Shown here one piece after another: positions 12,301 through 23,500 of a stretch of DNA of 64,000 nucleotides. Made by a program: the position numbers and the translations under genes. The notes under the pieces were generated by a model that did not search any database, was not told the DNA's origin, and saw only the letters and a program-made list of their open reading frames with translations. This DNA is from Acorus gramineus (lineage: Eukaryota; Streptophyta; Magnoliopsida; Acorales; Acoraceae). Within the stretch, counting starts at the first letter, position 1, and the number at the start of each line of letters is the position of its first letter. The stretch is taken from NCBI GenBank assembly GCA_030737835.1, contig JAUJYN010000032.1:912991-976990 (forward strand), in the 5' to 3' direction.

Positions 12301-12842
12301 TACGAACCACTGGATTATGTTGTTATGTCTTGGAGATTGGATAAATAATGGAATTGTGGTAAATATAGTCTGTGATGCGTGGGTTGTGCTGTTCACTGAG
12401 CGTGTGGCTCACCCCTCGCACATGTTTTTCCCCAGTGGTCACTGAGCCTGAGCTAGAGCCGGAGCAGCAGTTGGAGCTTTCCGAGGGATTTCTTCAGTAG
12501 CGGAGCAGCGCCACGTTCCGCGAGTGCCAGAGGTTATCAGCATCCCTTCTTGACTGTATGTATTTGATTTCCGTGCTTGGCACGTGTTTGTATATGTTCA
12601 GTTGTATTTGTGTATATTGGCTCTCACAGGACAGATGATTGAGTATCGAGTCTGTAGAATGTTTATTCACAGATTCAGTCTTTTGCTTCCGCATTTGGTG
12701 TACATATCATGTCAGCCCCTTTTGTTGCATGTGTGTCATTCTAGTTGTCTGTGTATGATATATATTATTGACCTCCTGTGTAGATTCTGATATTATATAT
12801 ACACTTGCCGCGTCCCTGGGTTGGCCGCCCTGGGGCGTGACA
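9386..12842 (+). mobile_element. Solo Tekay-like LTR nested in another LTR
   Basis: 3457 bp, starting TGTTATATTTGTGTCAC and ending GGGGCGTGACA, with perfect TSD TGTTT at 9381-9385 and 12843-12847. It is the clearest sense-strand copy: TATA box TATAAATA at 9650-9657, donor-like CTTG|GTAAGG at 9975, GC-rich block about 10000-11050, acceptor-like CTTGCAG ending at 11159, 36-nt block 11160-11195, donor-like GTGAGT at 11196, two copies of the reverse GACAACC module (near 11569 and 11752), CCCTCA complement near 12178, and TTTTTCCCCAG ending at 12435. The 406-residue open frame from 9813 runs through the GC block, begins with GTG and is not a supported gene. Confidence 0.93.
9650..9657 (+). promoter_or_regulatory. 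TATA box of the Tekay-like LTR
   Basis: TATAAATA about 265 bp into the solo LTR 9386-12842. Equivalent boxes occur in sister LTRs (9191-9200 sense; complements at 17848-17855, 30868-30875, 54176-54182 and 60450-60456), each followed by a conserved CTATTCATCATC-like stretch. This implies a short U3 and a very long transcribed R-U5. Confidence 0.7.
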
Positions 12843-15324
12843 TGTTTGACCCCCTCTAACCCCCCTATTTTCTTCTCTGATTTCAGCCCCCCTTGGGCTA
12901 GGTAGAGATCTTGGTGGTGGAGGTCTTTGGGGAGGTGTTTCGGTGCACGAAGAGCTCCCGATCCCCTTCCCTTCCTTTCCTTTCCTAGGGTAAGCCTTCT
13001 TTCCTTCCTTTTCTTGCTTAGATGCATGTTAGGAGGGTGGTTTTGAGTGTTGGTGGTTGTGGGTGGTGGTTAGTGGCTATTGGAGGCCATTGGTGGCCGG
13101 TGAGAGGTGGTAGGGTGGCTCAGGCAGGATGGCAGGTTGCCTCGGGTAGGCTGGCAGCACAGGCAGCGCAGGTAGGCAGGCTGGTGAGCAGGGTAGGCAG
13201 AGCAGGAGCGCGCGCGGGCGTGCGCTCGGGTGGAGCAGGAGCGTGCGGGTGCTGCGCGCTAGGCGCCGTGCGCGGGCGTGCGCGTGGGGGGCTGCACAGA
13301 GGCGCAGTGCTGGCGTGCACAGGGGACCGCGTGCGGATGCTGCGCGCAGGGCGCCGTGCGGGGGCGTGCGCGCGGAGCGCTGCACAGAGGCGCAGGCGTG
13401 CTGTGCGCGCGCGGTGAGGCTATGGGGCGCTGGGCAAGCCGGTGGTGCGCGCGGGGCGAGGCGATGGCGCGATTAGGCGAGCGGTGGTGCGCGCGGGTTG
13501 CGCGCGGGGCGAGGCGTTGGGCGCAGGGCGTGCGGTGTGCGCGCGGGTTGCTGCGCTGGGGCGCAGTGGGCGCGCGGTGCACCCGGGGGGCCTCGGCGGC
13601 GTGTCCTGGCGTGCGGGCAGGGGCTCGGCAGTGCTCCTGGGTGCGCGGGCTGGGGCGCGGCGGTGATCCGGGGGAGGGTGGCCGTGCGGATGGTTGCCGG
13701 GGGTTCGGGAGTGAGTCGAGGTACTCGGACTCGCGTGCATATAGGCCGTATGTACGCTTGTCCGAGTGTTGGGCATTTTTAGGGTATTTTTGTGTATTTT
13801 TGTGGTATTTGTGTATTTTTACTCACCAAGTTGACTACCCTGTCTTCCAGATCTTGACAGACGGTCGCGCGACGACCCGGTTATCGGTGAGTGGGACAAC
13901 CCAACCCAGTTGGGAGGCGCTATATGAACTTGGGCGTATACCGACCTCCCCTGGGGCACCATAGTTAATATTAACTGATTAATATGTAATATGTGCAAGC
14001 ATGATTAGTGTGTAGAATGTATGCCACCCTAGACTTGTATGTTAGGGACTTGCACCCTTAGGATATGTGTAAGAGCCGTGCATCCTGTCACCTTGTTATC
14101 ATGCTAGGAAAGCCTCGACCTATGCATGCGTCCTATTAGTTTGATTTATTAAATTAAATGCAAACCTATGATATTTTTAGCATGCCTTGGAGAATATTAA
14201 GGGGGCCTTGCGAGGTCAACATTGAGACCCGGGCTAGGGTACTCCGTGTTCCTTGTTTGGTTGTCGGGATGTCCTATATCAGGACCTCAGGTTGCCCTCC
14301 CAAGGTTTCTTTTCCTCATAATTATCTTATATATTCCCCGCATCTTGGTTATGCGCGCTGGAGGAATTCTGAAGAATTCAAGACATTAGAGTTGCTGAGA
14401 TGTGTTTTCGGCGGATCTGAGTGGATCATATGCGCATGGATAGGCTGTTCTGTTCCCTTCGTTGGATCCGTGGAGAGACTGCCCCGGCATTAGAAAGGCT
14501 GTCCCGTGGAGGGCTCCCATCAGTAGGCACCTCCTGATTTGGGATGGACTGTGCTGAATGTGGGAGTGGCCAAGCGGCCTACGGAGTGGGGAGAAACTAT
14601 CGGTGGACCAAGGATGACAAACATCCTAGTCAGTCCCAATATCCTATGTCACCTATTGAGGGGTGAGGGTGAGGGTGTGGTGGGTCGGCGATGTGGTGAC
14701 CCACTGGATTTGTGTAAGGATGATTTATCAGCCTATTAAGTCCCAATATCCTATGTCACCTATTGAGGGGTGAGGGTGAGGGTGTGGTGGTTCGGCGATG
14801 TAACGACCCACCAGATTTGTGTAGTTCCTGCCACTTTGAGGCTATCGATTTGACTAAATGTGGTTAATATAAATTGTGATGCATGGGTTGTGCTATTCAC
14901 TGAGCGTGTGGCTCACCCCTCGCATAATATTTTTCTCCAGTGATTACAGAGGCGGACTTGAAGGAGGAGCTCCCCGAGAGACTGCACCAGTAGCGGAGTA
15001 GCGCCACGTCCCGCGAGTTTTTGAGGCCATCAGCACCCTTTGATTGTATGTATATATTATGTGCTTGGGCACCCAGTTTGGGATTGTATTTTGGATTTAT
15101 TGTGTATGTATTGGCTCTCACAGGACATATGATTATGTATCGATTATGTAGTATGTTTTTGGATTACAGACTCAGTCTTTTTAGCTTCCGCTATCTGTGT
15201 ATACATCATGTCAGCCTTGCTTTTATCTGTGATGTCATTTTAGTTGTCGTGTAGAGTATTTTATTGATCTCCTGTATAGACTGCTGATATCATGTATATA
15301 CTTGCCGCGTCCCAGGGACGGCCG

Positions 15325-15349
15325 CCAACACTCAAAACCACCCTCCTAA
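15325..15349. other. 25-bp inverted templated filler at a deletion junction
   Basis: The 25 bp from 15325 to 15349 are the exact reverse complement of 13029-13053 in the neighbouring LTR. They bridge the truncated LTR (ending 15326) and the returning Tekay I LTR end. CC overlaps the left side and CTAA the right side as microhomology. This is typical of polymerase-theta-like end joining with template switching. Confidence 0.75.
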
Positions 15350-15471
15350 CTCCCGCAGGTGGTAAAAGTCCAAAATTTTAGCAGCTCTGATCAAAAATTT
15401 AAAAAGCCCTTGAATGACCCAGAAGTGACCAAGGCTTAACCGAAATGGCTCCAAATGACACAAGCATAACA
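15350..15471 (-). repeat. 3' LTR of Tekay I, inner end
   Basis: Matches the last ~125 bp of the right LTR (about 24155-24279), ending GACACAAGCATAACA at 15471. The purine-tract complement TTCTCCCCCCTTAG at 15472-15485 follows and marks the LTR/internal boundary of a minus-strand element. Confidence 0.88.
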
Positions 15472-15485
15472 TTCTCCCCCCTTAG

Positions 15486-15715
15486 AAAATTTAGTCCTCG
15501 AAATTTAAGGAAACCCAAAGGGAAGACCGAATATAGCAAGTATCATGCATAGACCTTTTGTTCCCAAGTGGTATATGCACCAGACTGGCGCTACCGACAC
15601 ACTGCAATCAAGGGAACAGTCTTAGCGTGGAGCCACTTCTCATGCTGGTCTCTGACTTCGATCCACTGCTCCACGAATGACAAATCCAGCTCGAGAATGA
15701 GACGGTCGAACGGTA
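15486..15715 (-). pseudogene. Chromodomain / pol C-terminal remnant of Tekay I
   Basis: Read on the minus strand, 15568-15690 aligns with the C-terminal pol segment of Tekay II (54540-54690), which carries a chromodomain-like WQHHSGVEDT core. Here it is heavily mutated, but the EQWIEVRDQ segment and spacing persist. It lies between the purine tract and the LTR fragment at 15716. In chromoviruses this domain guides integration to heterochromatin; this copy is dead. Confidence 0.6.
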
Positions 15716-18081
15716 ATATATATCATACACAGACAACTAGAATGACACACATGCAACAAAAGGGACTGACATGATATATACACCAAATGCGGAAGCAAAA
15801 GACTGAATCTGTGAATAAACATTCTACAGACTCGATACACAATCATACGTTCCGGCTCCAGCTCAGGCTCAGTGACCACTGGGGAAAACATGTGCGAGGG
15901 GTGAGCCACACGCTCAGTGAACAGCACAACCCACGCATCACAGACACTGATAATCATCTATTCACAAATCCAGTAGGTCGCTCATCGCCAACCCACTACA
16001 CCCTCACCCTCACCCATCAATGGGTGACATAGGATTTTGGGACTGACTAGGCTGTTGGTCACCCTTGGTCCACCGATAGTCTCTCCCTCCACTCCGTAGG
16101 TACTAATGGGAGCCCTCTGTCAGGAAGGCCCTGTCTAACGCTGAGGGTAGCCTCTACCGAATCCAACGCAGGGAACAGAACAGCCTATCCATACGCATAT
16201 GATCCACTCGGATCCGCCGACTACACGTCTCTACAACTCAAATGTCATGAACTCTTCAGAGTTCCTCCAGCGCGCATAACCAAGATGCGGGGAAACATGT
16301 ACAATCAAAAGCAGTGTTGGAATATCACTGGGGGAAAGAAACTCGGGAGGGCGGCGTGAGTTCCCGATACAGGGTACCCCGACAACCAAACAAGGAACAC
16401 GGAGTACCCTAACACGGGTCTCACCGCTGTCCTCGCAAGGTCCCTCCCCTATAATATTCACTACTCATGCTAATAATCATACCAAACATACGGAATATCA
16501 TTGGGGGAAAGAAACTCGGGAGGGCAGCGTGAGTTCCCGCTATAGGACACCCCGACAACCAAACAAGGAACACGGTGTACCCTAACCCGGGTCTCACCGC
16601 TGTCCTCGCAAGGCCCCTCCCCTATAATATTCACTATAACATGCAATTTAACAAGTACTAGCATTTAATTTAATAAATAAACTAGTAGGACGCATACATA
16701 GGCCGGGTTTCCTAGCATGTAAACAGGGGACATGCTGCATGGCTCATACGCATATCCTAAGGGTGCAAGTCCCTAACATAAAAGCCTAGGGTAGCATGCA
16801 TTCTATATTTATCCATGACGCACCAGGAGAGGTCGGTATACGCCCCAAGTGCGTACAACGCCTCTCTACTGGGTTGGATTGTCCCACTCACCAGTATCTG
16901 GGTCGTCGCGCGACCGTCCGTCTAGATCTGCAAGACAGACATTCAATATGATGAGTTAAAATCCATGAACACCACAAAATACACAACACTCGGGCAAACG
17001 TGCATACGACCCGCACGCACGCTACCCCGAGCACTCCGACAACCACCCGCACGGCCGGCCACCACCCGCACGGCCACCCGACCGCCCGGACGCGCCGCCG
17101 CGCCTCAGCCCGCGCACAGACCAGCGCGTCCAGCTCTTCCCGAGCGCACGCCGCCAGCCCCTGCGCCCGAGCTACCCGAGGCCACCAGCCCACACTCCTG
17201 CGTTGCCTGCCCCTCCAGCACACCCGCACGACCAAGACGGCCAGCCCCCGACCCGCGCACGCCCAAGCGCATGGCACGCCCGCGCGCGCACGCGCATCCC
17301 CGCACGTGCCCAGCTCACGCGCGGCCTGGGCTGCTACCGCCGCTGCTTGCTGCCCGGGGCAGTGTCCCTGCCAGCCGAGCACCTCCAACCACCCCTCCCA
17401 CTGCCGCCGACCACCTCCAACCACCTCCGACCCTCCTCCGACGACCCCCACCGCCGCCGACCACCCCCAAACACAAAACCTACCCCCCAAGCACACATTC
17501 ATGCAAGAAAAAGAGGGAAGGAAAGCTTACCGAGGGGAGGGGAAGACGTTCGGTAGCTCCTCGCGCGCCGAAACCTTCCTCAAAGGCTTTCCCACACCCC
17601 GATCTATCACGGCCCTCGATTTGGGTTGAAACAGAGGAGAGAGAGAGGAGGTCGGGGAGGCTAGGATCGTCGGAATTCGGATTTGAAGACACCGGAGCGT
17701 AGATCGGGACCCGATCTACACTTCCCGTGCTTTGGGTTTTCGATTTTGAGGGGTGGAGGGGGCTCAAACGGAAGAAAAACGGAGAAGGGGAGAGGGGAAA
17801 TCACGTCGGGAGGGATGATGAATAGTGTAGGGGTGATTTTTTATTTCTTTTATATAGCGCGCGACTTAAAAACCCGGATACGCCCCGGAACTGCGAAATT
17901 TTTGCAAACGATGCCAGAATTCAATGAAATTTTCGTGAGAGGTCTAAAATGGCACCAGGACACCAAATATGCAGTCAGATTTCCAATCGGAGTCCTCTAA
18001 CTCAGGACGATAGCTAACAGTCCAAAAATAAGCGGTTCCGATCGAATGGTTACCAGAAGGTTAAAAGTGACACATATATAA
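15716..18081 (-). mobile_element. Truncated Tekay-like LTR inside the Tekay I pol remnant
   Basis: Ends GACACATATATAACA near 18081 but lacks about 70 bp of the TGTCACGCCCC end; it begins inside the sequence equal to 51115 of the Tekay II LTR. It also has an internal deletion near 15845-15855. It contains two GACAACC modules (16381 and 16554), a 36-nt block at 16892-16927, a GC-rich block at about 17020-17340 and a TATA complement TTTATATA at 17848-17855. It separates the chromodomain remnant from the integrase remnant. No clean TSD remains. Confidence 0.8.
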
Positions 18082-19520
18082 CAAGTGACATGAGCAGGAT
18101 CTTGGACATAACGCCTCGGCCATGAGACAAGGACGACGTCGTGGGCATGAGCCAGCTGTGGGGGAAAGGCTACATGACAAGCCACCTCCCCAATCCACTC
18201 AATGACGAGAAACAGTCCCATTAAAGAGCCAACTCAGCTTGCCCCGAACGTCGACACATAGGATGCCCTTAAACCTGGACACCTTCACGAAAACATGGTC
18301 GCCAAACCCAAAGGTAAGCTCCTGGCGACGATGACCTGCGTAGCCCTTCTGTCGGTTCTGGGAGGTGTAGATGCACACACGAACCAACCTGGCCACCGCA
18401 AGGTCAAACAACTAACTTGTGGCCCCTCCAACTGGCGCTCCTCAACCGTCCCAACACAAGGGAGGTATAAAACTGCGCCTGTAGAGTGCCTTTCACAGAT
18501 CCATCTGGATGCTCGAATGGCAATCGTCTTGCAGGCATACCCCAACAAATGGGTGGCGCCTCACCCAACTGCCCTCATCATCGAGCATGTAGGCACTTAA
18601 AACGTCCTCCAAGGTCAGAATCGTCCTCTTTGTCTGGCTGTCCATCGGCGATGAAACACTATACTTAAATGGAGGCTCGCGCCAAAGCCTGCCAAGGCTG
18701 CGCCACAACCTCAAAGTAACCCTCGCGTCTCAACCGAAATAGCGCCGACTGGAGTGCCATGAAGACGAAGAATCGCGAAGGTGAAAACCCATGACAAGGC
18801 GTCCAGAGACTCAATCAGTCGGATTAGGGAGGGAAGCGCGGACTTAGTCAGTCGATCAATGATCACCTAGACGGCGTCGTGACCCGAATGTGACATTAGC
18901 GAGTCCGCAACAATCCCTGATAACCCACTCCCACGTCCACTGAGGAATCTCCATGGACTGACGCTTTCCAACGCGATGATGATTCTTGAACTTTGCCTGA
19001 GGGCATGCCAACCTGGGGAAACAAGGTCACCCATATCACCTTTTCATCGCACTACTAGCAGTCTCAATGAAGATTACCCCAAAGTAGTCCACGGAACCCA
19101 ATAAAACTTTTGAGATCCACGAAGGCATCCGGCACATTCGTCAACCCCGACGGCAATACGTAAAACTCATAGTGCCTGAACGGTCACGAAAGGCCATCTA
19201 CGGGATGTCCAACTCCCGGATCTCCAACTTGTGGTACCCTTGTGTGAAGATCGATCTAACAGCAGACACTCGCTCCCAGAGCTGGTCAAACAGATCATCG
19301 ATTCGCGGCAAAGGTAATTGATCTTCAACCTCCCCGGGGAGATCAAAACAACACCTCGAACAATTAAATCCAGATTCTGCTCCTCGAGCATGGCTGGCGC
19401 TCATGATGACACTTACACGCTTGGTAAGCCGCTCAACCGTACTTAATCCACAAGACACGCAATAAGGGGTCGTCGAACCTCGACAATGCCTATGCGACGT
19501 CATCTATCTGATAAGGCGGT
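18082..19520 (-). pseudogene. Tekay I integrase and reverse transcriptase remnants
   Basis: On the minus strand 18090-18410 carries an integrase C-terminal GPY/F-like segment (GDHVFVKVSRFKGI, VRGKLS, IGEVACHVAFPPQL). 18493-18714 carries the end of the integrase core (SQTKRTILTLEDVL, HSSIQMDL). 19167-19503 carries reverse transcriptase fragments (PRIDDLFDQL equivalent, YHKLEIRELDIP). The order fits gypsy (RT before IN). Many stops and frame changes break it, and the region is far too short for a complete RT-RNase H-IN, so large deletions have occurred. Confidence 0.8.
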
Positions 19521-19639
19521 TGAGTCTCATCACGAACGTTAGCATCGCATCTCCTCATTTGCGACCAATGTGGGGCAAAACGTGACAGTATCCACAACTG
19601 TGCTTCACATGCCACCAGAGATAGGTCGCTCAACTATAA

Positions 19640-20175
19640 CCATTGGAACTCCAGCATCCTGCACTCCATGGGCAGATTCATCACAGGGAGTCCACGCTCT
19701 CGACATCATCCAGTAGCACTCTCCCGGTGTGGCCTCTACCTGGTAGTCTCCCAAACCCACTATCTCTGCCATATGGGCGCACCAACAAGCATAGTATCTG
19801 GGAGCACCTCACAGGGCTCTGGCCTCAACCGGGCAGCTACAATGCACAATGATATATCGAAGCGACTCCAGATGCCACTATGGAACCCAGTCCACAAGCA
19901 ATCGCCCACCAAGCTGCAATAGGATGTACCCAATCCCGATCGTATGCATCACCACTCGCTACAGCACCTTCCAAGTGAGAGGAAAAATCCATCATCAATT
20001 TGATGCTTCAAAGGTATTCCATGACTGGGAGAAGATTCCTTGGGAGGGCACCCTGAGGTCCCGATATAGGATATCCCGACAACCAAACAAGGAACACGGA
20101 GTACCCTAGCCCGGGTCTCAACGATGACCCCGCAAGGCCCCTTAATCCTGAGTAGGAAGGTTGGAAGAAGACATC
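19640..20175 (-). repeat. LTR-like block in the Tekay I internal region
   Basis: 19640-19850 resembles the Tekay I LTR segment around 21580-21720 (shared CCTCTACCTGGTA, GCAGCTACAA-like words). 20030-20165 carries the GACAACCAAACAAGG module (20078) with its CGCAAGGCCCCTTAATCC tail. These sequences normally belong to LTRs, yet lie between the RT remnant and the primer site, where gag should be. A similar LTR-derived block occupies the same interval of Tekay II. Confidence 0.6.
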
Positions 20176-20567
20176 ACCCCTTAATGAGCAATACGCCACA
20201 TCCTCAACACTTGAAACTGGCGCCGCACGCGAACTCAATGGTTACCAGCAATACCGATGCACGGGAAAGAGCTCCATTATCGAGACGCAATCCATACCTT
20301 AGAAATTGCGACCACTTCATCACTATCATACTACTGGGCTGGAATCTTCTACCCAAGCCTTAATCCCACAACAAAGGATCCAACAACTAACCCTAATCAG
20401 TCGACCCAGTCAACAACTTAAGGGTGGGTCTAGGGGGGTCACGTCCACGTCAACGGATGTAAGGACGCATGTCAACAACCTAAGATAACTTCTAAAACAA
20501 GAGTACTCAAATGACAATCCAACGACTCATCATCTATACGACTAGACTTAGGCTCTGACAGGACCAG
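20176..20567. other. Unassigned Tekay I internal sequence
   Basis: Lies between the LTR-like block and the primer site, in the position of the gag start. Only short open frames are seen and no gag motif or zinc knuckle is recognised. It is probably decayed leader or gag sequence. Confidence 0.5.
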
Positions 20568-20579
20568 GCTCTGATACCA
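20568..20579 (-). promoter_or_regulatory. Primer binding site of Tekay I (initiator tRNA-Met type)
   Basis: The minus strand reads TGGTATCAGAGC, five bases from the end of the right LTR. It sets the element's orientation. The following CTGGTCCTGTCAGAGCC is shared with Tekay II at 57269-57285. Confidence 0.93.
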
Positions 20580-20584
20580 ACTTT

Positions 20585-23500
20585 TGTCACACCCCAGGGT
20601 GATCGTCCCCGAGACGTGGCAATAATAAAATATCAGCTATCAATACCTGAGGTCAATAAAGACTCCAACAACAACACACGAGGTGGCAAAGCAAGGATAA
20701 TGATAACTGACTAAAAAGCAGAAGCATAATATATAAACAATGTTTGTAAATCAAAAACATTATTACATACTCGAATACACAATCACTGTCCTGTGAGAGC
20801 CAAGTCTAGACCAAAGAAAATACAACCTGTGCCACATGCACGATTTACAATACATATAATGACTCTAGGACTGCTGACAGCCTCGCACTCGCCACCCGCC
20901 GGAAGAACGCTCCACGCCCATAAGACCACGCCACAGGAAAGCTCCAGCTCCACGCCCAACACTGCCCCTGAAAAGAAACAGTATGCGAGGGGTGAGCTAC
21001 AAGCTCAGTGAGTGGTTGAAAACCAATCACCATAACAGTTCAATACTAAAGCAATTTCCTTTCAAGGAAAACATGGGTGGAAACCCATGGATAACACGGT
21101 CACGCGGCGGCGCGACCAACCTCACCCTCACCCTCACCCCCGGAGGGAGACTCTTGGGACTTTTGGGGAGAGACCATACCGTTTGTCAAGGAGACCCAGG
21201 ATTACTGGTCTACACAACACTACTGGATCATCTACATCGGGATAACTGCCCAACGATGTCTTTGAACATCGATACGCAACCGGACCCAACAACTATGGGA
21301 ACGGACGAACAACGAATGGGTCACGCGGCGATGTGTCTTCACCTCATCCTCACCCTCACTCCCGGAGGGAGACTCTTGGGACTTTTGGAAGAGACTTAGA
21401 CTGCTCTACACCCTTGGTCCACCGGTAGCCCTTTCCCCACGTAGCCTCTACCTGGTATACTCCCACAATCAGTACGCTTCCGAACGCATCGGTAATACCT
21501 ACGGATGGGTGCCCTCTGTCAGGACAGCTTTTCCAACGCCGGGAAGTTCCTACATCGGATCCAACAAAGGGGAGAACGATTCCACGCTCGCAATATCATT
21601 CGTTAACCCTCTCCTGGGTAGCCTCTACCTGGTACACTCCCACGATCAGTACGCTTCCGAACGCATCGGTGGTACCTACGGATGGGAGCCCTCTGTCAGG
21701 ACAGCTACAACCCGGGCCGCTTCAACACGGACAACATTGGGAGGAAACACTCCATGTTCGCAAAGCGAACCCAATGGAAAAATAACTACTCTCGATAATC
21801 ACATATCGAAGAGAACGAACACTATTGTACTCCCACACGGTTGTGTCGCTCGGACACAAGGGGGGGCTGCCTCTGCTCTCACGCATAAATAATCCCAGGG
21901 CACATAACCCAACAGGCGGTTCATATACACGCCTAGCACGGGTAGGCCTAGCCTAATGCCCCACTACCAGCTTAACAAAACCGATAAGGTAATGAATTCT
22001 CCTGAATTCCAAACGAGTGCATCGCTCGGATGCACGGGGCGATTACATCGCTAGCGCTCTAACTAATAAGGTACAACCCGACAGCGGTTCATACCCACGC
22101 CTATTTCAGATAGGCCTATCAGTTTTTAACATGCGCATATTAATATATCCAAGAGAATTTTTATATCTAGCTATGTGCATGAACCATATGCACAATCATC
22201 TAATAATTATAGGGACACTCCCTAACATGGATTTACATCATAATAAATCGTACAACATGCATACATGGTCATTAATCACATAAGCACACAAGGCCTAACT
22301 TAAGCATGTGTTGGATATCACCAACTTAAAAGAAAGGGTCAAGCGCGATCTCGCGCACTAACAGGTGCATGCCAATATTCCAAATGAACCTGAGTCGAGT
22401 AGGAAATCGCATCTACTTACTCAGTTCGTTCAGAGGGAGAGGGCGAGAGAGATCATCATCTCATGAAGCTGGTCATAGCTTTGCCCCATTAGCATGGGCG
22501 CAACAACTACACCACGCCCTCGAGTCTTATCGCAAGGGAATATTAGGCAGGTGCCCGTTATTAACCCAGACTTAATCATGTTCGATATTCCAATTAATAT
22601 GGTGGGAGTAGTATTACAATACTACCTAAGGCATGCCATATTCTATACATCCATACACATTTAAAAAATACATGCCCATACTAGAGGGGCGCATGCAACA
22701 CAATCATTCATACATGGATACAATACATGTATATAAGCCTAGCATGCAAGATATCTACATATTATAGCTTAAGCATGACCATATTACTTATCTACACAAG
22801 TAGTATGGCTAGGGGGCCCCATCGATGTGCGACGCGCGTCTGCGCGCATCGAGCGCATCCCGAGAGGGGGGGGGGATTGGATCGAACCACTCACCATTAC
22901 CCGGGACCTCGCGCATCCCATCCGACGAGATCTGCAAGGTAAGGGCATCAAATTTGGTGAGTAACATCACAATTTAACACTTAGAAATCACTAGAATTAC
23001 TAAAGACTTAGACATGCACGCATACGGCCTCGCACGCATGCGAGCACGCGCGTACGCACGCATGCCCGAGTGCCCCAGCACCTACCCGAGACCCTGGGCA
23101 GGCCCACGCATGCCCCAGCACGCGCACGCACGCGTGCGCACACACTGGCACCCAACCGCGCGCCCAGACACACGCCCAGGCGCACTACCCCGCGCGGGCT
23201 TGCGCGCACTCGCGTGCACGTCCTGCACGCACCCCGCTCGCTGCCAGCGTCCTCGCGCGCCAGCTCTGCGTGCACCCGCGCGCCCGTGAGCACGCACACG
23301 TGCGCGCCTGCGCCTGCCAGTGCCCCTCTGCGCGCGCGCCTGCCGGCGCACGCGCGCAGACAGACCCCTGCGCGCGCCCAGCACTCCCCAACCCTCTTTT
23401 AACCCCTCCCCCACACTTCTCACTCACCCTAAACCAATTACCTAACATGCATGACTTCCCTACAACCCCCCTAAGCCATGAAAACCAAGAAAAGAAGGGG

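Larger units (their letters stand above)
8785..15326 (+). mobile_element. 3'-truncated Tekay-like LTR inside the Tekay I LTR
   Basis: Starts TGTTATATATGTGTCAC at 8785 and reads in sense orientation. It is interrupted by the solo LTR 9386-12842 and resumes at 12848. It has a TATA-like TTATATATAA at 9191-9200, a donor-like AGG|GTAAGC at 12990, a GC-rich block at about 13200-13720, a 36-nt conserved block at 13851-13886, one copy of the GACAACC module (reverse, near 14255), and a TTTTTCTCCAG acceptor-like site ending at 14940. It stops at GGCCGCC (15326), short of the usual GGGGCGTGACA end, and a 25-bp inverted filler follows. The left TSD candidate is TTAAC (8780-8784); the right copy was lost in the deletion. 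Confidence 0.85.

Noticed and set aside
20568-20600. Initiator-Met-like sequence near LTR edges as possible tRNA genes
   Set aside because: Only the 12-nt tRNA 3'-end complement is present, in the correct position for a primer binding site; no cloverleaf sequence follows.
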